A DNA stretch of 64,000 nt from Halomicronema sp. CCY15110 (GCF_016888165.1 NZ_JACSWC010000415.1:1-64000), one strand, 5' to 3'. Shown: positions 17,936-28,368, counted from the stretch's first letter. Numbers and translations: made by a program. The notes: a model not told the origin generated them from the sequence alone.

Positions 17936-17964
17936 GTCATGGAGCGGCGGCTTCATGACTTTTT
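17936..17964 (+). terminator. orphan intrinsic terminator
   Basis: GTCATGGAGC, loop GGCG, GCTTCATGAC form a 10-bp stem (one G-U pair) followed directly by five Ts on the plus strand. Both flanking genes are on the minus strand. The T-run is on the wrong side for the DUF2079 gene that ends at 18065. Confidence 0.7.
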
Positions 17965-18064
17965 ACGGCTAAAAATCTTAATTTGACATTCAGATTTCCA
18001 ACCCCTTTTTAGAGGCGTCAATCTCCCCTTCTTTAGATTGTTTTTCTTTTTTGCTAACATTCTT

Positions 18065-19702
18065 TCAAGGTTGGTTTGAGCTACCTTCCCAGGTCTCCCA
18101 GATGGCGGCTTGAAAAGCTTGCCACTCAGTCAGGGTGGTGGGTGCCGAGGGGGTGTCGCGCTGTAGTAAAAAGATACCTGGAGCCGCCGCGACGATCCCG
18201 TAGCGATCGCCCTCCAGTAGCCCTTGCACGATGGGCAGCCATTCCAGCAGGCGATCGCGAGATCCCGAAAACGCTCCCGCGTACTGCTGCAACTGCCAAA
18301 AGTCCACCAGTACATAGTCCACCTCGGAGGTCGCTCCGACATCATCCCGAAACTGGAGCGCTGGAAAGCGCAACACCGCTCGCCGTCCCGACACGTGGGG
18401 CAGCAAGTTATCCGTGGCGGTGACGCTCGCCTCGGCGGGAATTTGGGGGAGCAGCGATCGCACCGTGTTGGCGTGGCCCCACTGCTTCGTCAACGTTAGA
18501 TGCACCCACGGATCCACCGAATCGGGAATGATGAACGACCACGTGCGCGACGGATTGAGCGTGAAGGTAAAGAGCAAACTGAGACAGAGGCACGCCGCCC
18601 ACAAACTGCGAGTGCGTCGGGACAACTTTTGCCCATGATGGCTCCACCACACCACCGCCCCGTAAAACATGCCCGGCACCACCATCACGGTATAGCGGAG
18701 CTGCATCGACAGCGCGATATGAGTATCCGATCGCAACAGCAACGTGGCTAACGGCGGCGCAGTGCAAAGCCAAGCAGCGGGAGAAATCGCAGGCACAAAC
18801 AGCAGCGGCAACCAGTGCCCCAACATGAACCGCACGGTATTGCCCAACGGCATAAAGAGATCGACCAGCACGCGATCGGGCCGCCGCAGAAACGCCACCA
18901 ATAAATCCACCGTGGAGGCGTCGCCCGTGACATAGTTAGCGTAAGAAAAGGCCAAAAAGTTCGTGCCCACCTCCTCTGAAAACAGGGGCATTAGCACCGT
19001 CGTGGTGATCACGAGATGGGCCACACTCGCCACACACAAGCCACTGCCAAACCAGAGATGCCGCCGACTCAGCAAAAAATATAGCCCAAAGCCAAACAAG
19101 ATGATGCCGACATCTTCGCGGCAGAGGAAAACGAGCCCCGTGGCAGCGATCGCCCACCCCCACCGTTGGCGCTCCACGGCTAGCAGCAGCAAAAATATCC
19201 CCAGCGGAATCTGGGCAAAGTCATGGAAATTCGCCAGATGCGGCGCAATGACGGCTTGCGCACAAAAATAGCCCAACGTGATCCACAGTGATACCTGCTC
19301 AGACAATCGCTGTCGTGCCAACCAGTACAGCGCCACTCCCCCGGCAGTCACCAACGTCACCTGCAACACCAGCAGCGTCGCTGAGTGGGGAAACAGATAA
19401 TAGAGCGGTAGCCACAGTAGATGGATCGGGGTGAAATGCTGGCCTAACCGCTGATATGTCACATCCGGAACTTGCCCGCCAAAGAGCACCGCCGCCGACT
19501 CGCCCGATGAGAGCGTGCCCTGAAAAAATTGACCGTGGGTGCCGTTCCAGAAAATCTGGTTAAAAATGCCCTGATCATGGGTAGAAAACGACGGGTACAT
19601 GGCCCAGTGACGGTTGAGAATGCTGAGCACCATCAGTAACCAAAAGATACCGGCGGCCCATAGCAACCGTCGATGATTCGTTATCCAGTCCAAAGCACGC
19701 AT
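18065..19702 (-). CDS. DUF2079 polytopic membrane protein
   Basis: A 545-aa integral membrane protein with about 10 hydrophobic helices. The N-terminal YPSFSTHDQGIFNQIFWNGTHG and the GQHFTPIHLLWLPLYYLFP segment are characteristic of DUF2079 proteins, which are distantly related to membrane glycosyltransferases of the GT-C type. The C-terminal region (about 430-530) is soluble. Its VTATDNLLPHVSGRRAVLRFP and YVLVDFWQL segments are the conserved extramembrane portion of the family. The substrate is unknown; a role in cell-envelope glycosylation is plausible. ATG at 19702. It appears monocistronic. Confidence 0.85.
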   Translation of the reverse strand: MRALDWITNHRRLLWAAGIFWLLMVLSILNRHWAMYPSFSTHDQGIFNQIFWNGTHGQFFQGTLSSGESAAVLFGGQVPDVTYQRLGQHFTPIHLLWLPLYYLFPHSATLLVLQVTLVTAGGVALYWLARQRLSEQVSLWITLGYFCAQAVIAPHLANFHDFAQIPLGIFLLLLAVERQRWGWAIAATGLVFLCREDVGIILFGFGLYFLLSRRHLWFGSGLCVASVAHLVITTTVLMPLFSEEVGTNFLAFSYANYVTGDASTVDLLVAFLRRPDRVLVDLFMPLGNTVRFMLGHWLPLLFVPAISPAAWLCTAPPLATLLLRSDTHIALSMQLRYTVMVVPGMFYGAVVWWSHHGQKLSRRTRSLWAACLCLSLLFTFTLNPSRTWSFIIPDSVDPWVHLTLTKQWGHANTVRSLLPQIPAEASVTATDNLLPHVSGRRAVLRFPALQFRDDVGATSEVDYVLVDFWQLQQYAGAFSGSRDRLLEWLPIVQGLLEGDRYGIVAAAPGIFLLQRDTPSAPTTLTEWQAFQAAIWETWEGSSNQP

Positions 19703-19918
19703 ACAGTTCCAGCACGTAACAGGGCTTCCCTATTCTCACTGGCACTGGTGCGGAAAATCAAAAATATCGGCCAGTCCCCAACCTCGCCGGCAAACGCTGG
19801 CTGTTTGCTGAGCCCATCTCATCGGATCCAGTCGCTGCCGCTGCCCCTGCTACCCATCACCCTGGCATAGGCTGCTATGAACTCGGAGGTGGGGTGGTTA
19901 GTGCCGCGTGGCGATCGC

Positions 19919-21322
19919 TCATGGCGATCCGATGACCTTTTTGAAGAAGTCGAGCTTACCCGCATAGGGGGCATAGCGCCAGGCGAGATCAAACCAAAGC
20001 GGCTTTTTGAGCACGCTTTTCATGTGCGAAAAGGTCTCGAAACTGGTTTTGCCGTGGTAGGCCCCGATGCCGCTGTCGCCCACACCGCCAAACGGCAGCC
20101 CCCAAATCGCCACTTGCAAAAAGACATCGTTAAGGCAGACACCCCCCGATGAAGTCGTTCCGAGCACTTGCTGACGCAGCGCCTCATTTTTGGTGAACAG
20201 ATACAGGGCTAGCGGTTTGGGGCGGGCGTTGATTTGGGCGATCGCCTCCTCAATATTGCGGTAGGTCAGCACCGGCAGAATCGGGCCAAAAATTTCTTCC
20301 TGCATGATGGGACTGTCCCACGTCACCGCAGCCAAGATGGTGGGGGCCAGGTAGCGGTCATCGCGATTGGTTTCACCGCCGAGATCGGGCGACTCATCAG
20401 CCATGAGCGTGGTGAGGCGATCAAATTGGCGATCGCTCACAATTCTTGCCAGGTCAGGACTCTGGGCCGGATCATCGCCAAAAAATGCCTGGACGGTGTC
20501 TTTGAGCGCCGCCAAAAATTCCGCTTTGATGGATTCGTGGATCAGTAAATAATCGGGCGCGATGCACGTTTGCCCCGCATTCACAAATTTGCCCCACACA
20601 ATCCGTTTGGCGGCGACGGCGATATTAACGTCTTGATCCACAATGCAGGGACTTTTGCCGCCCAGCTCCAACGTCACCGGGGTCAGGTGTTGAGCGGCGG
20701 CGGCCATCACAATCTGGCCGATGCGAGTGCCGCCCGTGAAGAAAATGTGGTCAAACTTTTGAGCCAGCAGCGCCTGCGCCGTTTCTGCGCCTCCTTCCAT
20801 CACGGCAATATATTCAGGAGGAAACGTGTCGCGGACTAAATCAGCCACGACTTTGGACATCGCCGGGGCAATTTCTGAGGGTTTGATCAGCGCACAGTTG
20901 CCTGCCGCGATCGCCCCAATCAACGGCGAAATCACGAGTTGAAAAGGGTAATTCCACGGGCCAATGATGAGCACCACGCCCAGGGGATCAGGCTGCACCC
21001 AGGCTGATCCCGGCAGTTGCGTCAATGGCAGGCCCACCCGTCGTGGCTTGGCCCACTTTTTCAACCGCTTGAGCACATATTTCAGTTCGTCCAGCACCCC
21101 AATTTCAAAATAGCTCTCAAACTCGGGCCGACCTAAATCGGCAGTCACGGCGGCAACGATGTCATCCTGGCGCTCAATAATGGCCGTTTGTAACCGTTTG
21201 AGCTGGGTCAGCCGAAACTCAACGGGCTGTGTTGCCCCCGTGGCAAAGTAGGCTCGCTGCGCGTGGAGCAGCGCCGCTGCCTGGGACTCGATAGATTGTT
21301 CCGGCGTAGAGAGGGCCGTCAT
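19919..21322 (-). CDS. aldehyde dehydrogenase, class 3/fatty-aldehyde type
   Basis: A 467-aa NAD(P)-dependent aldehyde dehydrogenase. The catalytic Cys253 lies in NAGQTCIAPDY, the general base Glu219 in LELGGKSP, the GPWNYPF substrate-channel motif at 121-127, and the nucleotide-loop FTGGTRIG at 195-202. The short length, GPWNYP and QTCIAPDY are typical of class 3 ALDH. In cyanobacteria such enzymes oxidise long-chain aldehydes or apocarotenals to acids. The C-terminal hydrophobic/basic end may aid membrane association. ATG at 21322. A methyltransferase gene ends 30 bp upstream on the same strand, so co-transcription is possible. Confidence 0.93.
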   Translation of the reverse strand: MTALSTPEQSIESQAAALLHAQRAYFATGATQPVEFRLTQLKRLQTAIIERQDDIVAAVTADLGRPEFESYFEIGVLDELKYVLKRLKKWAKPRRVGLPLTQLPGSAWVQPDPLGVVLIIGPWNYPFQLVISPLIGAIAAGNCALIKPSEIAPAMSKVVADLVRDTFPPEYIAVMEGGAETAQALLAQKFDHIFFTGGTRIGQIVMAAAAQHLTPVTLELGGKSPCIVDQDVNIAVAAKRIVWGKFVNAGQTCIAPDYLLIHESIKAEFLAALKDTVQAFFGDDPAQSPDLARIVSDRQFDRLTTLMADESPDLGGETNRDDRYLAPTILAAVTWDSPIMQEEIFGPILPVLTYRNIEEAIAQINARPKPLALYLFTKNEALRQQVLGTTSSGGVCLNDVFLQVAIWGLPFGGVGDSGIGAYHGKTSFETFSHMKSVLKKPLWFDLAWRYAPYAGKLDFFKKVIGSP

Positions 21323-21352
21323 AGGGGGGGACCGATAGCGTCTGCTTCCCCA

Positions 21353-21967
21353 TCATAAATAACTGACGACCGACGGCGAAAATTGCGTCAGCATCACTGG
21401 GCCTAACAGATAAGCATGGCGATCGCACTGCAATCCGGCCTGTTCCCCCAATGCCGCCCGCGCCGCTGCGGTGTAAAAGGTGACGCCAGCGGGCGTAATA
21501 CCCCGATGGGAAATATCTTGGCCCATCCAGGCGGGCGGGGTGAAGTCGGCTAGATAAAAGTGTCCCGTTGGCTTTAGCACGGGGGCGATCGCCCGCAGCG
21601 CCGCCACCGGATCGGGATAATGCAAAAAACTAATGCAGCAAAACACGGCATCAAACGTCTGGGGGGCAAACGCCGCCTCGGTCACATTGCCCTCGACAAA
21701 CTGGAGGCGATCGCGGTCAAGACTCTGTTTGCGCGCTTGGGCCAACATGCCCGGCGACCAATCCAGCCCGACGCCGGACAGGGTCGGCGATCGCTGGGCG
21801 AGGCGATGCAACAATTTGCCCGTGCCGCAGCCCACATCCAGTACGTGAGCAGGCTCCGGCAGATCCACATATTCCAGCAGGCGCACATGCACCGCCTGAT
21901 AAAACACCGACGGCAGTAACCCGTCGTAAATGGGTGCCCAACGGTCAAAAAACGTCCGTTTATCCAT
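21353..21967 (-). CDS. class I SAM-dependent methyltransferase
   Basis: A 204-aa Rossmann-fold methyltransferase. Motif I is VLDVGCGTG at 42-50, followed by the acidic loop GLDWSPGMLAQA and the FDAVFCCISFLHYPDP motif that closes the fold. It resembles UbiE/Methyltransf_11-type small-molecule methylases. The substrate cannot be inferred. ATG at 21967. It lies between a pentapeptide-repeat gene (30 bp upstream) and the aldehyde dehydrogenase gene (30 bp downstream), all minus strand and closely spaced, suggesting one operon. Confidence 0.88.
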   Translation of the reverse strand: MDKRTFFDRWAPIYDGLLPSVFYQAVHVRLLEYVDLPEPAHVLDVGCGTGKLLHRLAQRSPTLSGVGLDWSPGMLAQARKQSLDRDRLQFVEGNVTEAAFAPQTFDAVFCCISFLHYPDPVAALRAIAPVLKPTGHFYLADFTPPAWMGQDISHRGITPAGVTFYTAAARAALGEQAGLQCDRHAYLLGPVMLTQFSPSVVSYL

Positions 21968-21997
21968 CGTTCCTCACCGCAGTTAAGGTCAGCAAAA

Positions 21998-22990
21998 TTA
22001 AGCGTGGATAGTATCATCCGGCATGGTGGTGCCCGTCAAAATCGCGTCTATGAGGATCGCACTGCTGATTTCAGCGCGGGTGAGAATTGCGTCAGTCAAG
22101 TCGGCTCCGGTTAAATTGGTGCGACCTAAATACGCCTCAATCAACGTGGCCGATTGCAATTGGGCGCGACTCAAATCAGCGCGGCTCAAGTCCACGAGAT
22201 TCAAGTTGCCGCGCGTTAACACGGCATCCTGCAAATTGGCCTGCCGCAAAATCGCATCCGTCAGGCGAATGTCATACATCGTCGCCTGGGTCAGCGTCGC
22301 CTCCGACAAGTCCGCTCGATTGACCGAGGCATTGGTCAAATCGGCCTCGGCGAGATTGGCCCCGGCCAGCTTAGCGTCACTCAGGTTGGCCTCTTTCAGA
22401 TAGGCCTTGGACAAATTGGCACCATGTAAATCGGCGTTTTGAAAGGTGACATTTGCCAAGTTCGCCTCACTCAAATCGACGTAGGCCAAATCGGCCCCGC
22501 GCAAATTCGCTCCTTCGAGATCGGCCTGATGGAGGTTCGCCCCGCGCAAATTCGCGACATACTTGCGATCTTCCTGCCGTAGGTTGGCTCCCCGCAAGCA
22601 GGCTCCGGTCAGGTTCGCCCCACTGAGGTCGGCATTGCGTAAATCTGCCTCAATCAAATTGGCATCCATCAGATCGGCCAGCATCAGCTGCGCACTCCGC
22701 AGGTCAGCCCCTTGCAAGCTGACGCCATGCAAATTCGCGTCGCTGAGGTTGGCTTTACTCAGATTGGCCTGATTGAGATTGGCCCCCGACAGTTGTACCT
22801 TAGACAGGTTGGTTTGCTGAAAGTTGGCCCGGGTGAGAAAGGCAAAGGTGAGATTAGCACTTTCTAAATCGGCCAGTTGTAGGTTCGCCCCAATCAAATC
22901 TGCTCCCGATAGATCAATCCCGTTGAGGGAAAAGCCCTTAAAGTTGGTTTTGCCTGCGGCATAGCGTTTGAGGAGTTCTTGTGGGGTCAT
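21998..22990 (-). CDS. pentapeptide-repeat protein
   Basis: A 330-aa protein made almost wholly of A(N/D)LxX pentapeptide repeats from about residue 24 to the end, predicting a long right-handed quadrilateral beta helix. It has no signal peptide or membrane segment, so it is probably cytoplasmic. Only a short segment at about 144-150 (REDRKYV type) interrupts the repeat and may form a loop. The N-terminal LLKRYAAGKTNFKGFSLNG is the usual cap of cyanobacterial members. The function is not known. It is first in a tightly spaced minus-strand group with the methyltransferase and aldehyde dehydrogenase. Confidence 0.93.
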   Translation of the reverse strand: MTPQELLKRYAAGKTNFKGFSLNGIDLSGADLIGANLQLADLESANLTFAFLTRANFQQTNLSKVQLSGANLNQANLSKANLSDANLHGVSLQGADLRSAQLMLADLMDANLIEADLRNADLSGANLTGACLRGANLRQEDRKYVANLRGANLHQADLEGANLRGADLAYVDLSEANLANVTFQNADLHGANLSKAYLKEANLSDAKLAGANLAEADLTNASVNRADLSEATLTQATMYDIRLTDAILRQANLQDAVLTRGNLNLVDLSRADLSRAQLQSATLIEAYLGRTNLTGADLTDAILTRAEISSAILIDAILTGTTMPDDTIHA

Positions 22991-23076
22991 GAGCGAAGGG
23001 CACTATGGCAGCAGATCACGCAAAGCCGAAGCACGGGGCAAACCAGTCAAAGGGAAAAAAACAATACCTGGTGACC

Positions 23077-24834
23077 TTAAGGATAAAACGGTTTCATCGC
23101 TTGCAAAATTGTCCCCGCTGTTTGGACGTTTTCGCCGACATTATCAACACAGTGGCACATGATCGTCAGTTTGCTTTCTAAATCTGAGAAGGTCTGGCAG
23201 TAGGCAAAGGTCTCGTGCAGTAAGTCATCCAAAGATTTTGATTTCAGCACAATCCAGTCTTGACGGCTGGCGGTAAACGGACTCCTCACCGTCGAGAGCA
23301 GCAGGATTTTGGCCCGCAGCGGGTTAGTGTATCGCATGATTTCTAAGCGCAGGCTGTAAAAGTTGGCCCGATCGCGCGATCGCGCTGACCCGTTATGCTC
23401 AGAGGCGATCGCCGAATTCGGCAGGGCGTTCGCTGGATGCATATGCGCACAGGTTTGCTCGCCTGACGCCTCTAAGCTCACCCAGTTCGTAAACGACGTC
23501 ATGCCATCGTCGCTGGGGATCAGAGCCGTGTCAGTCCGCATCACGGTGGCCTCATCATCCCCGGTGGCCGACTGCTCGGCTAGGGCCGTCTCCGATACCA
23601 TCGTGGCGGCCGACGCCATGTAGATGGGATGCAACGCTTCCGAGACGACTAGGGCCAGTTGGGTGTATCGTGCTTGGCGATTAAGCCGCTTAATAATGCG
23701 CTCCAGATGGTAACTGAGGTCGCTCTCGCTGGGGGCAACTTTGTGAACTTCGGCAATGAGTTCAGCAATGGTATGCAGCGCCAGCACCGCCGGGTCATTT
23801 TCCCAAGTGGAGTATAAGACGGCGTATAGCAGCTTTTTGATGCGCTGGCGATCGCTATGCGACATCAGGCTTTGCGCCGCTTGCTGATACATCTCCTGGC
23901 AATTACCTGGCGACCCAGGCGCGGCAATGACCGTGCCCTCGGACGGCTCATCGGGCTGATCGAACGTCGGTTCTAACACGGTCAAAATCGTGTCCGCGAT
24001 CGTCAGATAAATATCCTTATGGTTCAGCCGCGACGCCATCGTTTGAAAAGCTTTTTCCAGCGCGATCAGCGTGTGATAGCGCTGCCGCAGTTGTGACAGC
24101 ATCATCTGGAGATCAAACTGGGCTAAAACCTTGGCGTCATTTTCCCAGACCCCTTGATAGGTGCCAAACACCAGTTTTTGGATGCGCCGATATTGCGGAT
24201 CTTGCCGTAAGACGGTGACGGCGGCCTCAAGGGTGGAGGCGCGACTGGCCGCCGCCCCTGGAGCCTGGTTGGCCACTACCATCGTGGCCGATTGACCATA
24301 GGGCGGGATTTGATACGCCGTCACCGGCTCTTGAATATTTTTGAGTTTGAGCGGCCCTAAAAAACTGGCATTAATATCCAGTCGGGCCTTCACCACATCG
24401 TGGACGGTTTGAGAAATGCAAATGCCCCCAGGAGCCGATTTGGTCTGTAGCCGCGCGGCAATGTTAACGCCGTTGCCGAGGACATCATCCTGACTGAACA
24501 AGACATCGCCCAGGTGGATGCCGATACGGTGCTGCAAATATTCTCCTGGCGGTAGCCCTTCCGAGAGTTTGGTCAGTTGTTTTTGCACTTCTTGACTACA
24601 TAAAACCGCCTGCACGGCACTATAAAACGACATCAACAGGCCATCCCCAGTGGATTTCAGCACATTGCCGCCAAAGCATTCACACTGCTCAGCAATCAGG
24701 TCAAGGTCACGCTGAATCAGGGCCAAAGTGCCTTCTTCATCCACCGACATGCGCGCACTAAAACTCACGGCATCGGTCAAGACGATCGCGGCCAGGGCTC
24801 TTTCGGCGGGCTGGTGGATACTGCTGGGCTTCAT
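23077..24834 (-). CDS. class III nucleotide cyclase with repeated C-terminal domain
   Basis: A 585-aa protein from the ATG at 24834; 15 further codons upstream are open but do not fit the family. The N-terminal cyclase domain (about 10-180) has the two metal aspartates Asp21 and Asp64, purine-specifying Lys60 and Asp117, and transition-state residues Asn124 and Arg128 (GNGVNIAARLQ), so it should be active, probably making cAMP. It is followed by two copies of an unrecognised domain of about 78 residues (213-291 and 328-405) sharing RIxKLxxxxxxxxWENDxxVLA and ending LxPxY/F. The C-terminal part (about 490-585) ends in MKPFYP and may be a third, diverged copy. No TM helices. Confidence 0.88.
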   Translation of the reverse strand: MKPSSIHQPAERALAAIVLTDAVSFSARMSVDEEGTLALIQRDLDLIAEQCECFGGNVLKSTGDGLLMSFYSAVQAVLCSQEVQKQLTKLSEGLPPGEYLQHRIGIHLGDVLFSQDDVLGNGVNIAARLQTKSAPGGICISQTVHDVVKARLDINASFLGPLKLKNIQEPVTAYQIPPYGQSATMVVANQAPGAAASRASTLEAAVTVLRQDPQYRRIQKLVFGTYQGVWENDAKVLAQFDLQMMLSQLRQRYHTLIALEKAFQTMASRLNHKDIYLTIADTILTVLEPTFDQPDEPSEGTVIAAPGSPGNCQEMYQQAAQSLMSHSDRQRIKKLLYAVLYSTWENDPAVLALHTIAELIAEVHKVAPSESDLSYHLERIIKRLNRQARYTQLALVVSEALHPIYMASAATMVSETALAEQSATGDDEATVMRTDTALIPSDDGMTSFTNWVSLEASGEQTCAHMHPANALPNSAIASEHNGSARSRDRANFYSLRLEIMRYTNPLRAKILLLSTVRSPFTASRQDWIVLKSKSLDDLLHETFAYCQTFSDLESKLTIMCHCVDNVGENVQTAGTILQAMKPFYP

Positions 24835-25043
24835 AGTGTTTGACAAGTGCTCGATTCGCAGGAAATGGCAACCAAGCATAGCTTTCCCCAGTTCAGAAGC
24901 TGATTCAGCAACTGATTCACAAGTCTGTGCAGAAATGTCGCTAGATTGATATCCCTGCTTGGTGGACGGTACGATGTGGCCTGGGCGACTTGGCCTGGCG
25001 CGATCGCCCCGTCATCGCATTGTCAATCGCAGCGATCCCACCC

Positions 25044-27095
25044 TTAGGACTTGATGTCCGCGATTGCACTGCGAGCCATCGAGGCGATCGCCTGATCCGT
25101 CGCCTTGGGCAACTGATAGTATTTGCCCCCAGCGGTTTTAGCGAGTTCTTTGCCAAAGCCCGTGGACACAAACTTGCGTTCCGTATCAATGACCAATAGC
25201 TGAAATCCAGTTGCGCGAATGCGCCCCGCAATATCCAGCAGTTCTTGTTTGATGTCGGGTTTCTCCTCAGGATCAAGCGGTTCCCCCAGCGATCGCGCCA
25301 GCGGAATATTGCCCCGACCGTCGGTAATCGCCACAATCACCACATTGCCAATGTCCCCCGACTGCTGCGCATTGGTACCAATGCGCACCGCTTGCGATAG
25401 GCCGTGGGCTAGGGGCGATCCCCCCCCGCAGGGCATCCGTTCCAGTCGCCGTCGCGCCATTGAAATCGAGCGAGTCGGCGGCAGCAACACTTCCGCCTGT
25501 TCCCCACGAAACGGAATCAGCGCCACCTCATCCCGGTTTTGATAAGCATCATTCAGTAGCTGTAACACCGCGCCCTTCGCCGACTGCATCCGATTCAACG
25601 CCATGGAGCCAGACGCATCGACCACAAAGACAATCAGAGAACCGGCCCGACGCGCTAGCTTTTTCGCCCGCATGTCCCCTTGCTCAACGATGACCTTGCG
25701 ATGGGGTTCCCGCGCCCGGCGCGATTTTTGGTAAGGAGCCGCCGCTCGCAGGGTGGCATCCACCGCAATGCGCCGCACTGGCCCCTGGGGCAACATCGGC
25801 TTAATGTAGCGCCCGCGATCTTCAGAAATCACGAGACTCTGGCTGCCCGACTTGCCCTGCTGCGTCAGCGATTGCGCAAACATCAGCAACGACGGATCAA
25901 TCATGATCCCTTCAGGATCAAAGACAAATTCTTCGGGCAAACTCGGGGGCGGTTCTTCCGTCTGCTCGTCGTCTTCGTCCTGATCGTCCTCAGAGTCGTC
26001 GTTGTCGTCATCCTGAGCATCTTCAGGTTGCTCATCTTCATTCTGGTTTTGCGGTGGGGGCGGCGGAGGTGGCTGCTGCTCGTCGTCTGGCGGCGGCATT
26101 TGCACCGCTCGCGGCAAAATTACCAGTTCCACTGCAACCCGCAGGTCTTCCGCTGTGATCGTCGCCCGCCCATCCAACGCCGCGTGGGCCTTGGCCACCC
26201 GTACGGCAAACAGCTCGGCTCGGTGGCCTTGAACGCCGCCCCGTAGCGCTTCCGTCACCAGATATTGCACCTGCTCCCGGGTAATGGTCACGTCTTTGAG
26301 CCATTCCCGCGCCAAAATGATTTGAGTCTTGAGCGCATCAATCTCATCGGCATATTCCGCCAAGAAGGCGTCGGGATCGTTGGCAAAGCGAGTGAATTGG
26401 TCAACTACGCCCACGCGGCTTTCGAGGGAAAGAGACTGGTCGGCGGAGAGGGCGATCGCCATGCGATCCAATAAATGATCGCGCAATGGCCCCTCTTCAG
26501 GGTTGTAGGTCGCAATTAACAAGGGCATGCAGGGATGTTGAAAACTGATCCCCTCCCGCTCAATTTGATTCCGCTGCTCAGTCAGCGCTGACAGCAATAA
26601 ATTACTCGCCTGGTCTTCCAGCAAGTTAATTTCATCGATATACAGTACCCCGCGATTCGCCTCGGCCAGCAACCCCGGCTGAAAAACCGTTTCTCCCGCT
26701 TGAATCGACTTCGCCACATCCACCGACCCCAACAGACGATCTTCCGTCACGCCCAGCGGAATCTGTACAAAGGGGGCGGGAATCACCTTGGTCGGCAATT
26801 CATCTAAGTCTCGCGCTGCCGTCCCTAACCGCTCCAAAGTTTCGTCATCCCACAAAAGAGGATCGGTGGGATCCGCATTACAACAAGAGCCCTCAATCAC
26901 TTCAATCGGCGGCAATAACTGGTGAATGGCTCGCGCCATGACTGATTTAGCCGTGCCCCGGCGTCCCGCAATGACCACTCCTCCCAGCTTCGGATCCACC
27001 GCCGCCAGCAGTAAAGCCAACTTAATGGCCTCTTGATCAACCACCGCCGTCAAAGGATACACAGTGGGCATTTCAGGACGTTCTGCCGTCAGCAT
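25044..27095 (-). CDS. chlD: magnesium chelatase subunit D
   Basis: A 683-aa ATPase-like subunit of the ChlI/ChlD/ChlH complex that inserts Mg2+ into protoporphyrin IX, the first committed step to chlorophyll. The N-terminal AAA+ module has GRRGTAKS at 44-51 and a Walker B region ending YIDEIN. The linker (about 330-395) is a polyproline run followed by a long Asp/Glu stretch, a hallmark of ChlD. The C-terminal integrin-I domain carries the MIDAS motif DASGSMA at 493-499 and a later TDGRGN. Full length. ATG at 27095. It is divergent from the RbgA-type GTPase gene. Confidence 0.96.
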   Translation of the reverse strand: MLTAERPEMPTVYPLTAVVDQEAIKLALLLAAVDPKLGGVVIAGRRGTAKSVMARAIHQLLPPIEVIEGSCCNADPTDPLLWDDETLERLGTAARDLDELPTKVIPAPFVQIPLGVTEDRLLGSVDVAKSIQAGETVFQPGLLAEANRGVLYIDEINLLEDQASNLLLSALTEQRNQIEREGISFQHPCMPLLIATYNPEEGPLRDHLLDRMAIALSADQSLSLESRVGVVDQFTRFANDPDAFLAEYADEIDALKTQIILAREWLKDVTITREQVQYLVTEALRGGVQGHRAELFAVRVAKAHAALDGRATITAEDLRVAVELVILPRAVQMPPPDDEQQPPPPPPPQNQNEDEQPEDAQDDDNDDSEDDQDEDDEQTEEPPPSLPEEFVFDPEGIMIDPSLLMFAQSLTQQGKSGSQSLVISEDRGRYIKPMLPQGPVRRIAVDATLRAAAPYQKSRRAREPHRKVIVEQGDMRAKKLARRAGSLIVFVVDASGSMALNRMQSAKGAVLQLLNDAYQNRDEVALIPFRGEQAEVLLPPTRSISMARRRLERMPCGGGSPLAHGLSQAVRIGTNAQQSGDIGNVVIVAITDGRGNIPLARSLGEPLDPEEKPDIKQELLDIAGRIRATGFQLLVIDTERKFVSTGFGKELAKTAGGKYYQLPKATDQAIASMARSAIADIKS

Positions 27096-27501
27096 TCAAA
27101 CTTCCTTCATGAAACGAGTCATCAATATCGATGGCGCGAGCCGCGAGTCGCCTCAAGCTGAATATGGCGAGAAAGACAGATTGCAGAGGTCGCTCTGACA
27201 CGGTGTTGATAGAAACTGGTCAAGCTATCGTTTCTACAATGCGCAAGGCTAATGCCATCGCTTCTCAGCGTATCAGGAATCTTTATCGAAAAACGTGCCA
27301 AACGCTTGGAAGTGGCCTACTCGACAACATGACAAATGAGATGACTGCGGTCTCACACCCAAGCAAATTGGCCTGGTGACCGTCGGCTTCCGTTCGAGAC
27401 AAAATCCATCGCATCACAAAGATTCATGCTGTAGTCAGTCTTCCCTCAACGCTTGACTGTTATATGTGTACTCACGGCCCCGTTTCCCCCGTCAGCTTGC
27501 C
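27096..27501. other. divergent intergenic region, chlD / rbgA-like
   Basis: About 400 bp that must hold both divergent promoters. An 82-codon frame (27131-27379) has no recognisable features. I see no RNA structure or clear operator. Confidence 0.5.
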
Positions 27502-28368
27502 ATGACACCTGCAATCCAGTGGTATCCCGGTCATATTGCCAAGGCCGAAAAAGCCCTCCAAGAACAACTGAAACGGGTTGATGTCGTCTTAGAAGTTCGG
27601 GATGCTCGTGTGCCCCTCGCGACAGAGCATCCCCAAATACACCAGTGGATTGCTGGGAAAGCGCACATTCTGGTGATAAACCGCGTGGACATGGTCTCAA
27701 AGACCGCCCGCACCCAGTGGGAAACCTGGCTGAGAGCCCAGGGACAGGTGCCCTACTTTACGAATGCCCAACAGGGCAAAGGGGTGGCTGGCATTGCGAA
27801 GGCCGCCCAAGCAGCGGGACAAGAGATGAATCAGCGACGGCGCGATCGCGGCATGCGTCCGCGGGCGGTGCGCGCCGTGGTCATTGGCTTTCCCAATGTC
27901 GGCAAGTCTGCCCTCATCAATCGCTTGGTGAAGAAAAAAGTGGCTGAGAGTGCACGAAAACCTGGGGTCACGCGCCAACTCCGCTGGATCCGCATCACTG
28001 ACGACCTGGAATTGCTAGATGCACCCGGAATTTTGCCCGCTTTATTAACAGATCAAGAGGCCGCCCTGAAACTGGCTATTTGTGATGACATCGGGCAAGC
28101 CGCTTACGACAATCAGCGCATTGCTAGCAGCTTAATCGAGTTATTCAAAGCGTTAGATGGGCAAACTGAAGAAGCCTCGTACTTGGCCGCTCTCGACCAA
28201 CGCTATGGCCTTTCAGCACATGACATAACGGGAGAGACCTATTTGCAACAACTTGCCAGCCTGAGGTACCAGGGCGATCGCGAGCGCACCGCCCGCACTC
28301 TACTCCGCGACTATCGCATCGGTCACCTAGGTCAGCTACCGCTGGAATGGCCCACCGAAGAGGAGTAA
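27502..28368 (+). CDS. rbgA: RbgA/YlqF-type ribosome-biogenesis GTPase
   Basis: A 288-aa circularly permuted GTPase, with the G motifs in the order G4-G5-G1-G2-G3: NRVD at 60-63, GFPNVGKS at 129-136, and DAPG further on. The N-terminus IQWYPGHIAKA and EVRDARVP are diagnostic for the YlqF/RbgA family, which acts in late 50S subunit assembly. The ATG at 27502 is chosen over the GTG at 27466 because it gives the family N-terminus. It is monocistronic and divergent from chlD. Confidence 0.93.
   Translation: MTPAIQWYPGHIAKAEKALQEQLKRVDVVLEVRDARVPLATEHPQIHQWIAGKAHILVINRVDMVSKTARTQWETWLRAQGQVPYFTNAQQGKGVAGIAKAAQAAGQEMNQRRRDRGMRPRAVRAVVIGFPNVGKSALINRLVKKKVAESARKPGVTRQLRWIRITDDLELLDAPGILPALLTDQEAALKLAICDDIGQAAYDNQRIASSLIELFKALDGQTEEASYLAALDQRYGLSAHDITGETYLQQLASLRYQGDRERTARTLLRDYRIGHLGQLPLEWPTEEE

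Noticed and set aside
27131-27379. 82-codon frame between chlD and the RbgA-type gene
   Set aside because: No homology recognised and it would occupy the divergent promoter region.
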